Of a DNA stretch of 14,676 nt, positions 7,399 through 14,327 are shown one piece after another. The DNA lies in NCBI GenBank assembly GCA_947036575.1, contig CAMQSH010000031.1:1-14676 (forward strand). Direction: 5' to 3'. The stretch's first letter is position 1. Every line of letters begins with the position of its first letter. The notes beneath the pieces are model-generated. The model did no database searches and was not told the DNA's origin. It worked only from the letters and a program-made list of their open reading frames with translations. This DNA comes from an uncultured Brevinema sp. (GTDB lineage Bacteria > Spirochaetota > Brevinematia > Brevinematales > Brevinemataceae). The translations under genes and the position numbers were made by a program.

Positions 7399-8595
7399 AT
7401 CATGTGTTAAATCACAAGTCCATAACTCTGCATCATGTGATCCTATTTCCAAATCAATAGTTATTGAACATTCAATGGCATTCATGTTTTGTGAAACATT
7501 TGCAATATGAGATGTATTTGGTTGCCCCTTTTCAAAAAGAACAGTATTATTTAATAATAGAGTAATACTGTTAATATCAAAATCTACATTACTCGATGAA
7601 ATAACATTGATAATTCTTTGCCATGCTGATTTTTGTCCAAAAAACCCTGTTTTTACTTGATAGGATTCTGAAATAGATCTCACTAAAGTTTCAGCTTGTT
7701 CAGGAGTAGCTGCATTTTTTACTTGTAATTGAATAAGTTTAGTTGTTCCTAATCCTTGTTTAAGTAATAATTTAGAAATGTTTAATAAAAGGTGTTTTAA
7801 CATATCAACAAAAATAGTAAATCGAGGATCAGATTCTTTGGAAATCAAAATGTTTTGAGCTTGTCCATTAGCTAACAAAAATACAGAATCATTAGGGCTT
7901 AGATCATTATCTATAGAAATTCTATTGAATGATTGGTCAATAGCTAGTGATAACGCCTTTTGTAGTAAAGGGATAGAAATATTAGCATCAGTAGTGATAA
8001 AAGCAAGTAAGGTGCCATGCATTGTTTCTAACCATGGTTTTATCATACTTTCACCTTTTACAGATGCTCCAATAGTGATTTTTTTGTGGTCTTCTATTTT
8101 GAATCGATATGCTAAGTTTTTTTGTCTAGTATCACTAGTGGAGATACCAGTACCGAAATTTCTAATATTTGTTTCGTTAGGAATAACATTAATTAGGCGT
8201 TCAATGCCATATTTGACACGTGTCATATTTAAAGGAATACCAATAGCTCCAGTCGATGCAACTAAACAAGACCCTTTAGGGATTTTTAGGAGTTCTTCTG
8301 TTAAGTCTACCATTTGTTGAGCGTTATCGACCCCTTCTTGCCCTGTTAAGCAATTAGCATTACCACTATTGATCAAAATAGCATGACAAGGATGCTTAAG
8401 ACGTTTTTTATCAATAGCGATATGAGCACCTTGAATACGGTTTTTTGTAAAAGCCATAGCAACATTACAAGGAGTGTCACTTAAAAGTAAAGAAATATCC
8501 TTATATCCCCCATTTTTTAAGCCACAGGATACGCCAGTCGCTCTAAATCCTTGAGGAGCAGTTACTCCATCTTCTAATTGTTGTATCTCAACCAT
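7363..8595 (-). CDS. argJ: ArgJ-like protein (divergent glutamate N-acetyltransferase)
   Basis: This is a 410-residue protein of the ArgJ fold, normally a self-cleaving enzyme of the cyclic arginine pathway that moves acetyl from N-acetylornithine to glutamate. Family landmarks are INSGNANCLTG (75-85), ASTGAIG (113-119), SMIKP (183-187), FITTDA (199-204), SPNDSVFLLANG (233-244) and DLTHDY (395-400). Several usual residues are altered. GEGATK reads GLGTTK (281-286), DPNWGR reads KSAWQR (322-327), and the C-terminal NAEYxT reads FNSLSAEN. A roughly four-residue insertion lies beside the self-cleavage threonine (T191 or T195). The ATG at 8595 has AAGGA at ideal spacing; an in-frame TTG at 8601 does not. 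There is no other arginine gene nearby. It lies 63 bases after recA with no clear terminator, so readthrough is likely. The fold assignment is firm, but the activity is uncertain. Confidence 0.85.
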   Translation of the reverse strand: MVEIQQLEDGVTAPQGFRATGVSCGLKNGGYKDISLLLSDTPCNVAMAFTKNRIQGAHIAIDKKRLKHPCHAILINSGNANCLTGQEGVDNAQQMVDLTEELLKIPKGSCLVASTGAIGIPLNMTRVKYGIERLINVIPNETNIRNFGTGISTSDTRQKNLAYRFKIEDHKKITIGASVKGESMIKPWLETMHGTLLAFITTDANISIPLLQKALSLAIDQSFNRISIDNDLSPNDSVFLLANGQAQNILISKESDPRFTIFVDMLKHLLLNISKLLLKQGLGTTKLIQLQVKNAATPEQAETLVRSISESYQVKTGFFGQKSAWQRIINVISSSNVDFDINSITLLLNNTVLFEKGQPNTSHIANVSQNMNAIECSITIDLEIGSHDAELWTCDLTHDYIKFNSLSAEN

Positions 8596-8658
8596 TACCA
8601 ATCCTTCTTTACTTGAATATTTATTAACTGAATTTTTACTAATTTTTATTGACTTCTA

Positions 8659-9750
8659 TTAACGGCTTGCTAATTTTTCTCTGACAAGGGTGTCAATTTC
8701 TTTTAATTTACTTTCATCTTCTTCAAGCATTTGAATAATATTATCACGGCCTTGTCCCATACGTTCTTCGTCTTGGAAATACCAAGATCCTTTTCTTTCA
8801 ATAATTCCTAATTCTGTAGCAGCATCAACAATACAAGCAACTTTAGAAATACCTTTTCCGAAACGAATTTCAAAGGTAGCATTTTTGTGAGGAGGAGCCA
8901 TCTTATTTTTAATAACTTTGGCAATAACGAGATTTCCGACTACTTCATCACCACGTTTTAGCTGTTCTTTTCTACGAATTTCGATACGAATAGAAGAATA
9001 GAATTTTAAAGCCATTCCCCCAGTGGTAGTTTCAGGACTCCCATAAATAACTCCAATTTTCATACGAATTTGGTTGATAAAAATGACAGAACATTTAGCT
9101 TTACTAACAATATGAGTGAGTTTACGTAGGGCTTGACTCATTAAACGAGCTTGCATACCCATTACAGAATCTCCCATATTACCTTCGATTTCATTTTTAG
9201 GTACAAGAGCAGCAACAGAGTCAATAACGATTAATTCTACAGCTCCACTACGAACAAGAGCTTCAGTTATTTCTAAGGCTTGCTCACCATTGTCAGGCTG
9301 TGAAATAAGAAGATTGTCAATGTCAACACCAATGTTTTTTGCATAGTCAGCATCTAAAGCATGTTCTGCATCAATAAAGGCACAAGTAGAACCTTGTTTT
9401 TGTGCTTCTGCAATTAAACTAAGGGTAAGAGTGGTTTTACCAGAAGCTTCTGGTCCATAAATTTCGGTAACACGTCCATAAGGGATACCGCCTACTCCAA
9501 GAGCTAAATCTAAAGTAAGAGCTCCCGTAGGGATAACAGGTACAGCTTCGACTTCTCTAGTCCCAAGACGCATAATAGAGCCTTTACCATATTGTTTTTC
9601 AAGCTGGTTCATTGTTGCATCTAAGGCTTTTCTTTTGTCTTCTGAAATTTCTGACTTGGCGATATCTGCCGCACTAGGTTTTTTTTCGACTACTTTTTCT
9701 ACTTTTTCTACTATTTTTTCAACTGCTGGGATATTTTTTTCTTCACTCAC
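8659..9750 (-). CDS. recA: Recombinase RecA
   Basis: This 363-residue ATP-dependent strand-exchange protein has Walker A GPEASGKT (99-106), catalytic E129 in FIDAEH, Walker B LIVIDS (173-178), loop L1 around GNMGDSVMGMQARLMSQALRK (190-210), and loop L2 starting NQIRMKIG (226-). It ends in an acidic C-terminal region. Its role is homologous repair and SOS co-protease activity. The N-terminus is about 33 residues longer than E. coli RecA and carries a charged VEK-rich repeat (about 10-24). The start codon is GTG, set by AGGAG seven bases upstream (9758-9762). argJ follows on the same strand. No recognisable LexA box was found. Confidence 0.97.
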   Translation of the reverse strand: MSEEKNIPAVEKIVEKVEKVVEKKPSAADIAKSEISEDKRKALDATMNQLEKQYGKGSIMRLGTREVEAVPVIPTGALTLDLALGVGGIPYGRVTEIYGPEASGKTTLTLSLIAEAQKQGSTCAFIDAEHALDADYAKNIGVDIDNLLISQPDNGEQALEITEALVRSGAVELIVIDSVAALVPKNEIEGNMGDSVMGMQARLMSQALRKLTHIVSKAKCSVIFINQIRMKIGVIYGSPETTTGGMALKFYSSIRIEIRRKEQLKRGDEVVGNLVIAKVIKNKMAPPHKNATFEIRFGKGISKVACIVDAATELGIIERKGSWYFQDEERMGQGRDNIIQMLEEDESKLKEIDTLVREKLASR

Positions 9751-9785
9751 AATGAAACTCCTAAAATATAAAATATATGCTCTAT

Positions 9786-9814
9786 ACTATAACATAGATA
9801 TCTGTAAATAACAA
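9786..9814 (-). promoter_or_regulatory. Sigma70-type promoter for recA
   Basis: On the minus strand, TTGTTA (9809-9814) and TATAGT (9786-9791) are 17 bases apart, about 36 bases upstream of the GTG start. The spacer contains the 8-base palindrome AGATATCT. This could be an operator half or chance. Confidence 0.55.
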
Positions 9815-9854
9815 TAAATATTTTAAGGATATATTTAAATAGTAACGTTTATTC

Positions 9855-9883
9855 TTGCATGAAATCGATTTATTAGTTATAAT
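9855..9883 (+). promoter_or_regulatory. Sigma70-type promoter for the lolA operon
   Basis: TTGCAT (9855-9860) and a perfect TATAAT (9878-9883) are separated by 17 bases, giving a leader of about 30 bases to the ATG at 9922. It diverges from the recA promoter. Confidence 0.6.
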
Positions 9884-9921
9884 AAGCTCTATATATAATA
9901 TTTTAATCTATTGGAGGATTA

Positions 9922-10563
9922 ATGAGATATTTATTACTAATCATGATAGCACTACCAATGAATTTGTTTCCTCAATCTGTAGTAGTGTTCAACGCGACTT
10001 CTGTTATTGATATTATAGAAAAATCATCATCAAAAATTAAAAGTTTTAAAGGAAGATTTGTTTATAAAAAAGATAATAAATCTTATTCAGGGTATATGAT
10101 TTATGTCGTACCTGACAAATTGTTAATGCAGTTTGGGACAGAATCTAATCCTATAGATAAAAAAATTGTATCAGATGGTAAATTTATTTGGATCCAAGAG
10201 GGTGATATTATTGCTCGTCAAAAAATGGGTGAGAATACCAATCCTATTACTGGTTGGAATATTAGAAAATTAAGAAGAGAATATATTGCAACTGCACCAA
10301 GTTCTGGTTTAGAAATTCAATATGGATCTATTCCTGCATATCAAGTTATTTTTGAACCAAAAGTCAATACCACTAGTTTTCGTAGTATTGATATGATAGC
10401 AGACCGAGAAGGCCTTATTAGACGTGTAAAAGCAATTTCTAGAGTTGGTGTGGTAACAGAACTGTCTATTTCTTATTCAGAATTCAATAAAGAATACGGT
10501 ATAGATGAATTTGTTGTTAATACAACAGAAGATTCTCAAATTTACGATAATATTTTTGAATAA
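9922..10563 (+). CDS. LolA-like outer-membrane lipoprotein carrier
   Basis: The 213-residue protein has an N-terminal signal peptide (about 1-19) and then a LolA/LppC-like half-barrel: IKSFKGRFVYKK (39-50), a glycine turn, VVPDKLLMQFG (62-72), and IVSDGKFIWI (82-91). Alternating strands continue to the end. LolA proteins shuttle lipoproteins from the inner-membrane Lol transporter across the periplasm. The length and strand pattern suit the family, although sequence conservation is low, as is usual for LolA. The start is fixed by GGAGG at 9913-9917. A lipoprotein gene follows after 19 bases, consistent with a lipoprotein-handling operon. Another LolA-fold periplasmic protein, such as a sigma-E regulator of RseB type, is less likely at this size. 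Confidence 0.75.
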   Translation: MRYLLLIMIALPMNLFPQSVVVFNATSVIDIIEKSSSKIKSFKGRFVYKKDNKSYSGYMIYVVPDKLLMQFGTESNPIDKKIVSDGKFIWIQEGDIIARQKMGENTNPITGWNIRKLRREYIATAPSSGLEIQYGSIPAYQVIFEPKVNTTSFRSIDMIADREGLIRRVKAISRVGVVTELSISYSEFNKEYGIDEFVVNTTEDSQIYDNIFE

Positions 10564-10582
10564 AAATAGTAGGAATAAAGCA

Positions 10583-11401
10583 ATGAAAAAATATTATTTA
10601 TTACTAATTACTTTTTTAATAACAACTTCCTCTTGTGCAATACAAGGTGAGGTTTATAGACTTCAAACAAGAATCAATTATTGGCATCAATTATTAAATG
10701 ATGACGAAGAAAAAATGTTTGCTCAAAATAAAGTAAAAGAATTAGGATTGATTCTAGATCAAAAAGAAGAAAGTGATCCTCAATTTAAAAAACAAATTCG
10801 TGAAGTACGTATTAACGAAGCCATTATGAGTTTTGATGGTGAACAGACGGTACATTTCTTTTACAATGTGTTATTAAAAGATCTTGCAAAATTTTCTTAT
10901 GAAGAATTTATAGATTCTTTGTCTACAGAAGGTAAAATCCAATTTATTCAAAAGACTCTTCCAAACACTATTTTTACAGCGAAAAACTCATTGTTTAATA
11001 ATGCACGTAAAGATTATGGATTTAATAGTTTTACAGATGAAGAAATATTAAGCTATTATAGGACGATCTCTTTTCCTGCTAATTATTATGTTGTAGTGTA
11101 TGATATGTTAGCTTTTTTAGCAAAATATCGTAGTATGGATCTTTTTTTACACGGTGATATTATAGGTACAGTAGATATTTTTAATAGTATAGAAAAATTA
11201 AAAAGTTCAAAAAGTATTTCGGTAAGAAAACAGGCAGAAAATGATTTGAAATTATGGAGTGATTTTAAACAACGAACTTTTCTCACTTCATTATCTGACG
11301 AAGAGTTTGCACAGATGCTTCTTATTGTTTTACCAGAAATGGATACCACTGTAAGAGTGCAAACAATAGACAATATCAAAAATAGGTTTAAGGAAGAATA
11401 A
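10583..11401 (+). CDS. Predicted lipoprotein of unknown function
   Basis: The product has 272 residues. The ATG at 10583, preceded by AGGA (10571-10574), gives a short basic-hydrophobic signal (MKKYYLLLITFLITTSSC) with a relaxed spirochaete-style lipobox TSS-C, so Cys18 is the likely lipidation site. In-frame codons upstream to 10505 overlap lolA and would bury the signal, so they are rejected. The mature part is rich in Lys, Glu, Phe and Tyr and looks mostly helical, for example around DDEEKMFAQNKVKEL and the repeated F/YxxEEF-like sections. I recognise no domain. Its stop codon abuts the rsfS start (TAA then ATG), so translation of the two is probably coupled. Its neighbour LolA may serve its export, which is inference from position. 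Confidence 0.7.
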   Translation: MKKYYLLLITFLITTSSCAIQGEVYRLQTRINYWHQLLNDDEEKMFAQNKVKELGLILDQKEESDPQFKKQIREVRINEAIMSFDGEQTVHFFYNVLLKDLAKFSYEEFIDSLSTEGKIQFIQKTLPNTIFTAKNSLFNNARKDYGFNSFTDEEILSYYRTISFPANYYVVVYDMLAFLAKYRSMDLFLHGDIIGTVDIFNSIEKLKSSKSISVRKQAENDLKLWSDFKQRTFLTSLSDEEFAQMLLIVLPEMDTTVRVQTIDNIKNRFKEE

Positions 11402-11902
11402 ATGGCGATTATCCCAGAATTACAAGAATTAATAAATCAAATAGTAGAAGAATGTGAAAGATTAACAATGGAAGATATCCAAGTGTATGATGTAAAAGGA
11501 CTTACATCTTTAACAGATGCTGTAATTATTGCTACAGCAACACATGGTCTACAATTAGATGCTGCTCGTAGAAGTTTATCTTTGATGGCAAAACAAGCTG
11601 GATATATGGTGCAAAATCGTACAGAAGATTATTCTGAAGGGTGGTTGGTATTAGATTGTAGTGATTTAGTAATTCATGTATTTATAGAAGAAAAAAGAGA
11701 TTTATATGATATCGATAGTATAATGAATGCTATTCTTCATTCTCGTTCTCTTCCATCAAAAAAAGAAGATGATTTTGATGGAGAAGAAGAAGGAGAACTT
11801 TCTGAACAAGATCTAGAAGAAATTCTTGATCAACTTACAGAAGAAGAAACTCAAGAATTTATTAAGATCTTAGAAACAGAAGAAGAGGATAACAAACAAT
11901 AA
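11402..11902 (+). CDS. rsfS: Ribosomal silencing factor RsfS
   Basis: This 166-residue protein has an RsfS/DUF143 domain over about residues 5-112: VKGLTSLTDAVIIATA (31-46), a helix with DAARRSLSLMAKQAG, SEGWLVLDCSDLVIHVF (78-94), and EKRDLYDIDSI (97-107). RsfS binds ribosomal protein L14 (uL14) and blocks joining of the subunits under nutrient limitation. The usual protein is about 105-120 residues. Here an extra ~48-residue acidic tail (EDDFDGEEEGEL, EQDLEEILDQL, EEETQEF) predicts one or two amphipathic helices. The ribosome-binding site AAGGA (11390-11394) lies inside the end of the preceding gene, with no gap between the genes. The last codons (NKQ, stop) form half of a palindrome shared with the converging gene. 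Confidence 0.92.
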   Translation: MAIIPELQELINQIVEECERLTMEDIQVYDVKGLTSLTDAVIIATATHGLQLDAARRSLSLMAKQAGYMVQNRTEDYSEGWLVLDCSDLVIHVFIEEKRDLYDIDSIMNAILHSRSLPSKKEDDFDGEEEGELSEQDLEEILDQLTEEETQEFIKILETEEEDNKQ

Positions 11903-11920
11903 ATCATTTATTGTTTGTTA
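11890..11920. terminator. Palindromic 3' element shared by rsfS and the converging gene
   Basis: A near-perfect palindrome is centred on 11905, with 14 consecutive pairs (11890-11903 with 11907-11920) and a 3-base loop. It contains the stop codons of both converging genes and encodes NKQ-stop on each strand. There is no long T-run after either arm, so it may act as a hairpin terminator of weak type or as a 3'-end stabiliser. Confidence 0.6.
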
Positions 11921-12393
11921 CTTGGCACGATAAATAGGGGTTCTTTAGCGTGTTTTTTAATCTTTTTATAACTAACACTAGAAGGTTTTCTCTTTTTGGA
12001 TTCTTTTACTGTTGTTAGGGTAAGAATATCAAAATCATCATTGTCTTGTACTAAGGTAACAAAAAATCCTTGTTGTTTTTGTACAGTATCATTTTTGGGA
12101 TCTTGGTCTGGTTTATGAAAAACTATAAATTGTTTGTTATCTCTTTGGAGAATACTATAGATACTTTTACCTCGTAATTCCTCAGAGCTATTATCATAAA
12201 TAAATACAATGCTATCCGCATGAAAGATTAGTTCTTCTTCATAATAGGAAAAAGTTCCTTGATTATCATCAGTCCAAGGTCTATAGATACCATAAGTTCT
12301 ATACCATGTTCCTTCTAATAATTTTATATCTATATCAACCCCTAGTACTAAAGAAAAAGGTTGCAATAGGAGCAAAAACAATAATTTTTTCAT
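11908..12393 (-). CDS. Exported lipocalin-like protein, paralogue 3
   Basis: The product has 161 residues. The ATG at 12393 has GAGG in the minus-strand leader (12402-12405) and begins a signal peptide (MKKLLFLLLLQPFSLVLG, 1-18). A longer frame back to 12453 adds a hydrophilic segment before the signal and has no better ribosome-binding site. The mature domain runs LLEGTWYRTYG (25-35), EEELIFHADS (52-61), FIVFHKPDQDP (89-99), QQGFFVTLV (107-115), then a basic KKRKPSSVSYKKIKK tail (133-147). It aligns along its length with the protein at 6161-6856, most clearly in VFH-x(3)-QDP and QGFF. It is therefore a dispersed paralogue. The role is unknown; export to the periplasm or cell surface is predicted. 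Confidence 0.72.
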   Translation of the reverse strand: MKKLLFLLLLQPFSLVLGVDIDIKLLEGTWYRTYGIYRPWTDDNQGTFSYYEEELIFHADSIVFIYDNSSEELRGKSIYSILQRDNKQFIVFHKPDQDPKNDTVQKQQGFFVTLVQDNDDFDILTLTTVKESKKRKPSSVSYKKIKKHAKEPLFIVPSNKQ

Positions 12394-12430
12394 GATGAAT
12401 ACCTCTTGTGTTTTATACACTAACAAATTA

Positions 12431-12460
12431 AATATAATTATTTTATTGAACAATAGTCAA
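12431..12460 (-). promoter_or_regulatory. Sigma70-type promoter for paralogue 3
   Basis: On the minus strand, TTGACT (12455-12460) is 18 bases from TATATT (12431-12436), about 37 bases before the ATG at 12393. A plus-strand TATAAT overlaps it at 12433-12438 and might serve cmk, but I see no good -35 partner for it. Confidence 0.5.
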
Positions 12461-12476
12461 GAACAGAAGGTGAAAA

Positions 12477-13124
12477 ATGATTATAACAATAGATGGTCCT
12501 GCTGGGGCTGGAAAAAGCACAATATCTCAAGAGTTTGCAAAGGCAATAAATTATGATGTGTTGGATACAGGGGCTATGTATCGTTGTGTTGCTTATATAA
12601 AAAAAGAAAGTGCCTTATCTCTAAATGATGCTCTATTTCAACAAAAAATTTTAGATATGAATATTGTTTTTCAAAATCACGAAATTTTCTTAAATGGTAA
12701 AAACGTTACTAAAGAAATTAGAACCCCAGCTATAGATATAATTACTTCCGTAGAGGTAAGTCCTCATTATTTTGTGCGATCAGAAATGTGTAACCTCCAA
12801 AGAAAAATGGCTCAAGATAAAAATATGGTAGTAGAAGGAAGAGATATGGGATCAAATGTGTTTCCTGATTCTCCTTTAAAGTTTTATCTAACGGCTAATT
12901 CACAAGTTAGAGCTGAGAGACGCTACAATCAATTATTAGAAAAAAATATTCATAAAGATCTCAAAGAACTAGAAAAAGAAATCGAAAAAAGAGATTATGA
13001 AGATATGAATAGAGTACACAACCCCCTCTGTATTCCAGAAGGCGCTCATATTATTGATACAAGTGATTTATCATTACAAGAAGTATTACAAAAAATGTTG
13101 GAAATATTCCAACAAATATTATAA
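12477..13124 (+). CDS. cmk: Cytidylate kinase
   Basis: This 215-residue NMP kinase phosphorylates CMP and dCMP to the diphosphates for nucleotide salvage and RNA turnover. Visible are the P-loop GPAGAGKST (7-15), the nucleotide-binding LDTGAMYR (29-36), EGRDMGSNVFPDSPLKFYL (120-138), the arginine-rich RAERRY (145-150), and the lid-region KRDYEDMNR (171-179, usually RRDxxDxxR). It has the normal bacterial length, and the ATG is supported by AAGGTG about six bases upstream. In many bacteria cmk is next to rpsA (ribosomal protein S1); here it is followed by an M15 peptidase instead. Confidence 0.96.
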   Translation: MIITIDGPAGAGKSTISQEFAKAINYDVLDTGAMYRCVAYIKKESALSLNDALFQQKILDMNIVFQNHEIFLNGKNVTKEIRTPAIDIITSVEVSPHYFVRSEMCNLQRKMAQDKNMVVEGRDMGSNVFPDSPLKFYLTANSQVRAERRYNQLLEKNIHKDLKELEKEIEKRDYEDMNRVHNPLCIPEGAHIIDTSDLSLQEVLQKMLEIFQQIL

Positions 13125-13155
13125 TATAGGTAGTTTGAAGAAAGGAGCTATTATA

Positions 13156-14259
13156 GTGAGTAAATATATAATATACTTAATTTTATTAGTTAGCCAAGTA
13201 TTATTTGCAGAAACCATTGTTGAATCAAAAAGTGCTATTGAATTAATAGAAAATCCTTCTGCACAAATAGTAGATAATACAACTAATACTAATATTTTAG
13301 AAATTGATACAAACACGAATATTTTGAATATTGTAGAAAAAATAGAAGAAGATGAATCCTCCGTAGAAGATGGGGAATTTTCTGTTTCTAATATTTTTAG
13401 AGTGTTACTTCTTTCTTATCCTCATATTGTAAAGCCTGTTCCTCAATCAGAAAATCCTTATTATCCAGATCAGGCTATTAATGTAAGAGGGATTACTTTT
13501 TATAATGTTAATGGACGTTTCCTTCCTGAAGAAGAAAGAAAAAATTGGAAGAAATATAATTCTAATACTATTTATACATATCCTAGAGAAATCCCAGATC
13601 CAGCTATCAGAACAAAAAGTGAAATTTCTCTTATGAAAAAACAAAGTGCAAAATCTTATAGAAGAAGAAAAAAGCCAACATACTATGGCTTTCATCAGGC
13701 ACTATATGGAATGAGTAGCCTATCAGATACCAATACTCAAATTATGAAAGCACGTCTTTTTGGTAAACAAATTTTAATACATCAGTTTGCTCATGATTCT
13801 TTAAAACAAGTAGAAAAAGAAGTATATGCTTTAACAAATGATGATAAATATAAAGTAGAAGTAAAAAAATTCCTCAAAGAAGGAAATACAGTTTATTCTT
13901 TTTTTTGGCGGACAATTGCAGGATCAAAATCACGAAGTTTACATTCTTATGGAGTAGCAGTGGATGTCTTGGAAGAAAATTCTAAAAAAGCAATGTATTG
14001 GCTTTGGCGACAGAACCAAAAGATAGATTGGATTAAAGAGCCTATTAGTGTTCGTTGGAATCCTCCTAATTCTGTCGTGCAAGTTTTCGAAAAATATGGT
14101 TTTGTTTGGGGTGGGAAGTGGAACTTTTATGATACGATGCACTTTGAATATAAACCTGAAATATTAATATTGAATGGTTATGATGTTATCTTTTTAAACC
14201 AAGAGGCAATACCTGTAGTAATAGAAAATCCTACTAATCAAACAGAAGTACAAAACTAG
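13156..14259 (+). CDS. Exported M15-family zinc peptidase (DD-carboxypeptidase/endopeptidase type)
   Basis: The 367-residue protein starts at GTG 13156, fixed by AAAGGAG at 13141-13147. The signal peptide is about residues 1-18 (LVSQVLFA, then ET). The catalytic part is C-terminal. SLHSYGVAVD (261-270) supplies zinc ligands H263 and D270, and DTMHFEY (326-332) supplies the third ligand H329. This matches M15 peptidases such as VanY and CwlK that cut D-Ala or L-Ala-D-Glu bonds in peptidoglycan. The ~240 residues ahead of the zinc motif are long for the family and unrecognised. They include a low-complexity segment with TNTNIL twice (43-48, 52-57) and a basic YRRRKKP patch (168-174). It follows cmk by 31 bases, probably on the same transcript. 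The bond cleaved cannot be told from sequence. Confidence 0.85.
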   Translation: MSKYIIYLILLVSQVLFAETIVESKSAIELIENPSAQIVDNTTNTNILEIDTNTNILNIVEKIEEDESSVEDGEFSVSNIFRVLLLSYPHIVKPVPQSENPYYPDQAINVRGITFYNVNGRFLPEEERKNWKKYNSNTIYTYPREIPDPAIRTKSEISLMKKQSAKSYRRRKKPTYYGFHQALYGMSSLSDTNTQIMKARLFGKQILIHQFAHDSLKQVEKEVYALTNDDKYKVEVKKFLKEGNTVYSFFWRTIAGSKSRSLHSYGVAVDVLEENSKKAMYWLWRQNQKIDWIKEPISVRWNPPNSVVQVFEKYGFVWGGKWNFYDTMHFEYKPEILILNGYDVIFLNQEAIPVVIENPTNQTEVQN

Positions 14260-14275
14260 TAAATAAAATATTTAT

Positions 14276-14308
14276 TAAAAACGCCTTGTATAAAACAAGG
14301 CGTTTTTA
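14276..14308. terminator. Bidirectional intrinsic terminator
   Basis: A 14-bp stem (14276-14289 with 14295-14308) has a GC-containing ACGCCTTG core, a 5-base loop, an A-run on the left arm and a T-run on the right. It separates the converging M15 peptidase and 104-residue genes and can serve both strands. Confidence 0.9.
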
Positions 14309-14327
14309 TTTTTAAAGATAAATGTTC

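Noticed and set aside
7925..8320. 131-codon open frame on the plus strand
   Set aside because: It lies wholly inside argJ on the opposite strand, has no ribosome-binding site, and no protein-family features.
10505..10582. Longer start for the lipoprotein gene overlapping lolA
   Set aside because: It would bury the lipoprotein signal peptide. The ATG at 10583 has its own ribosome-binding site.
13054..13155. Longer start for the M15 peptidase inside cmk
   Set aside because: The extra residues are a shadow of cmk codons. The GTG at 13156 follows AAAGGAG and begins a signal peptide.
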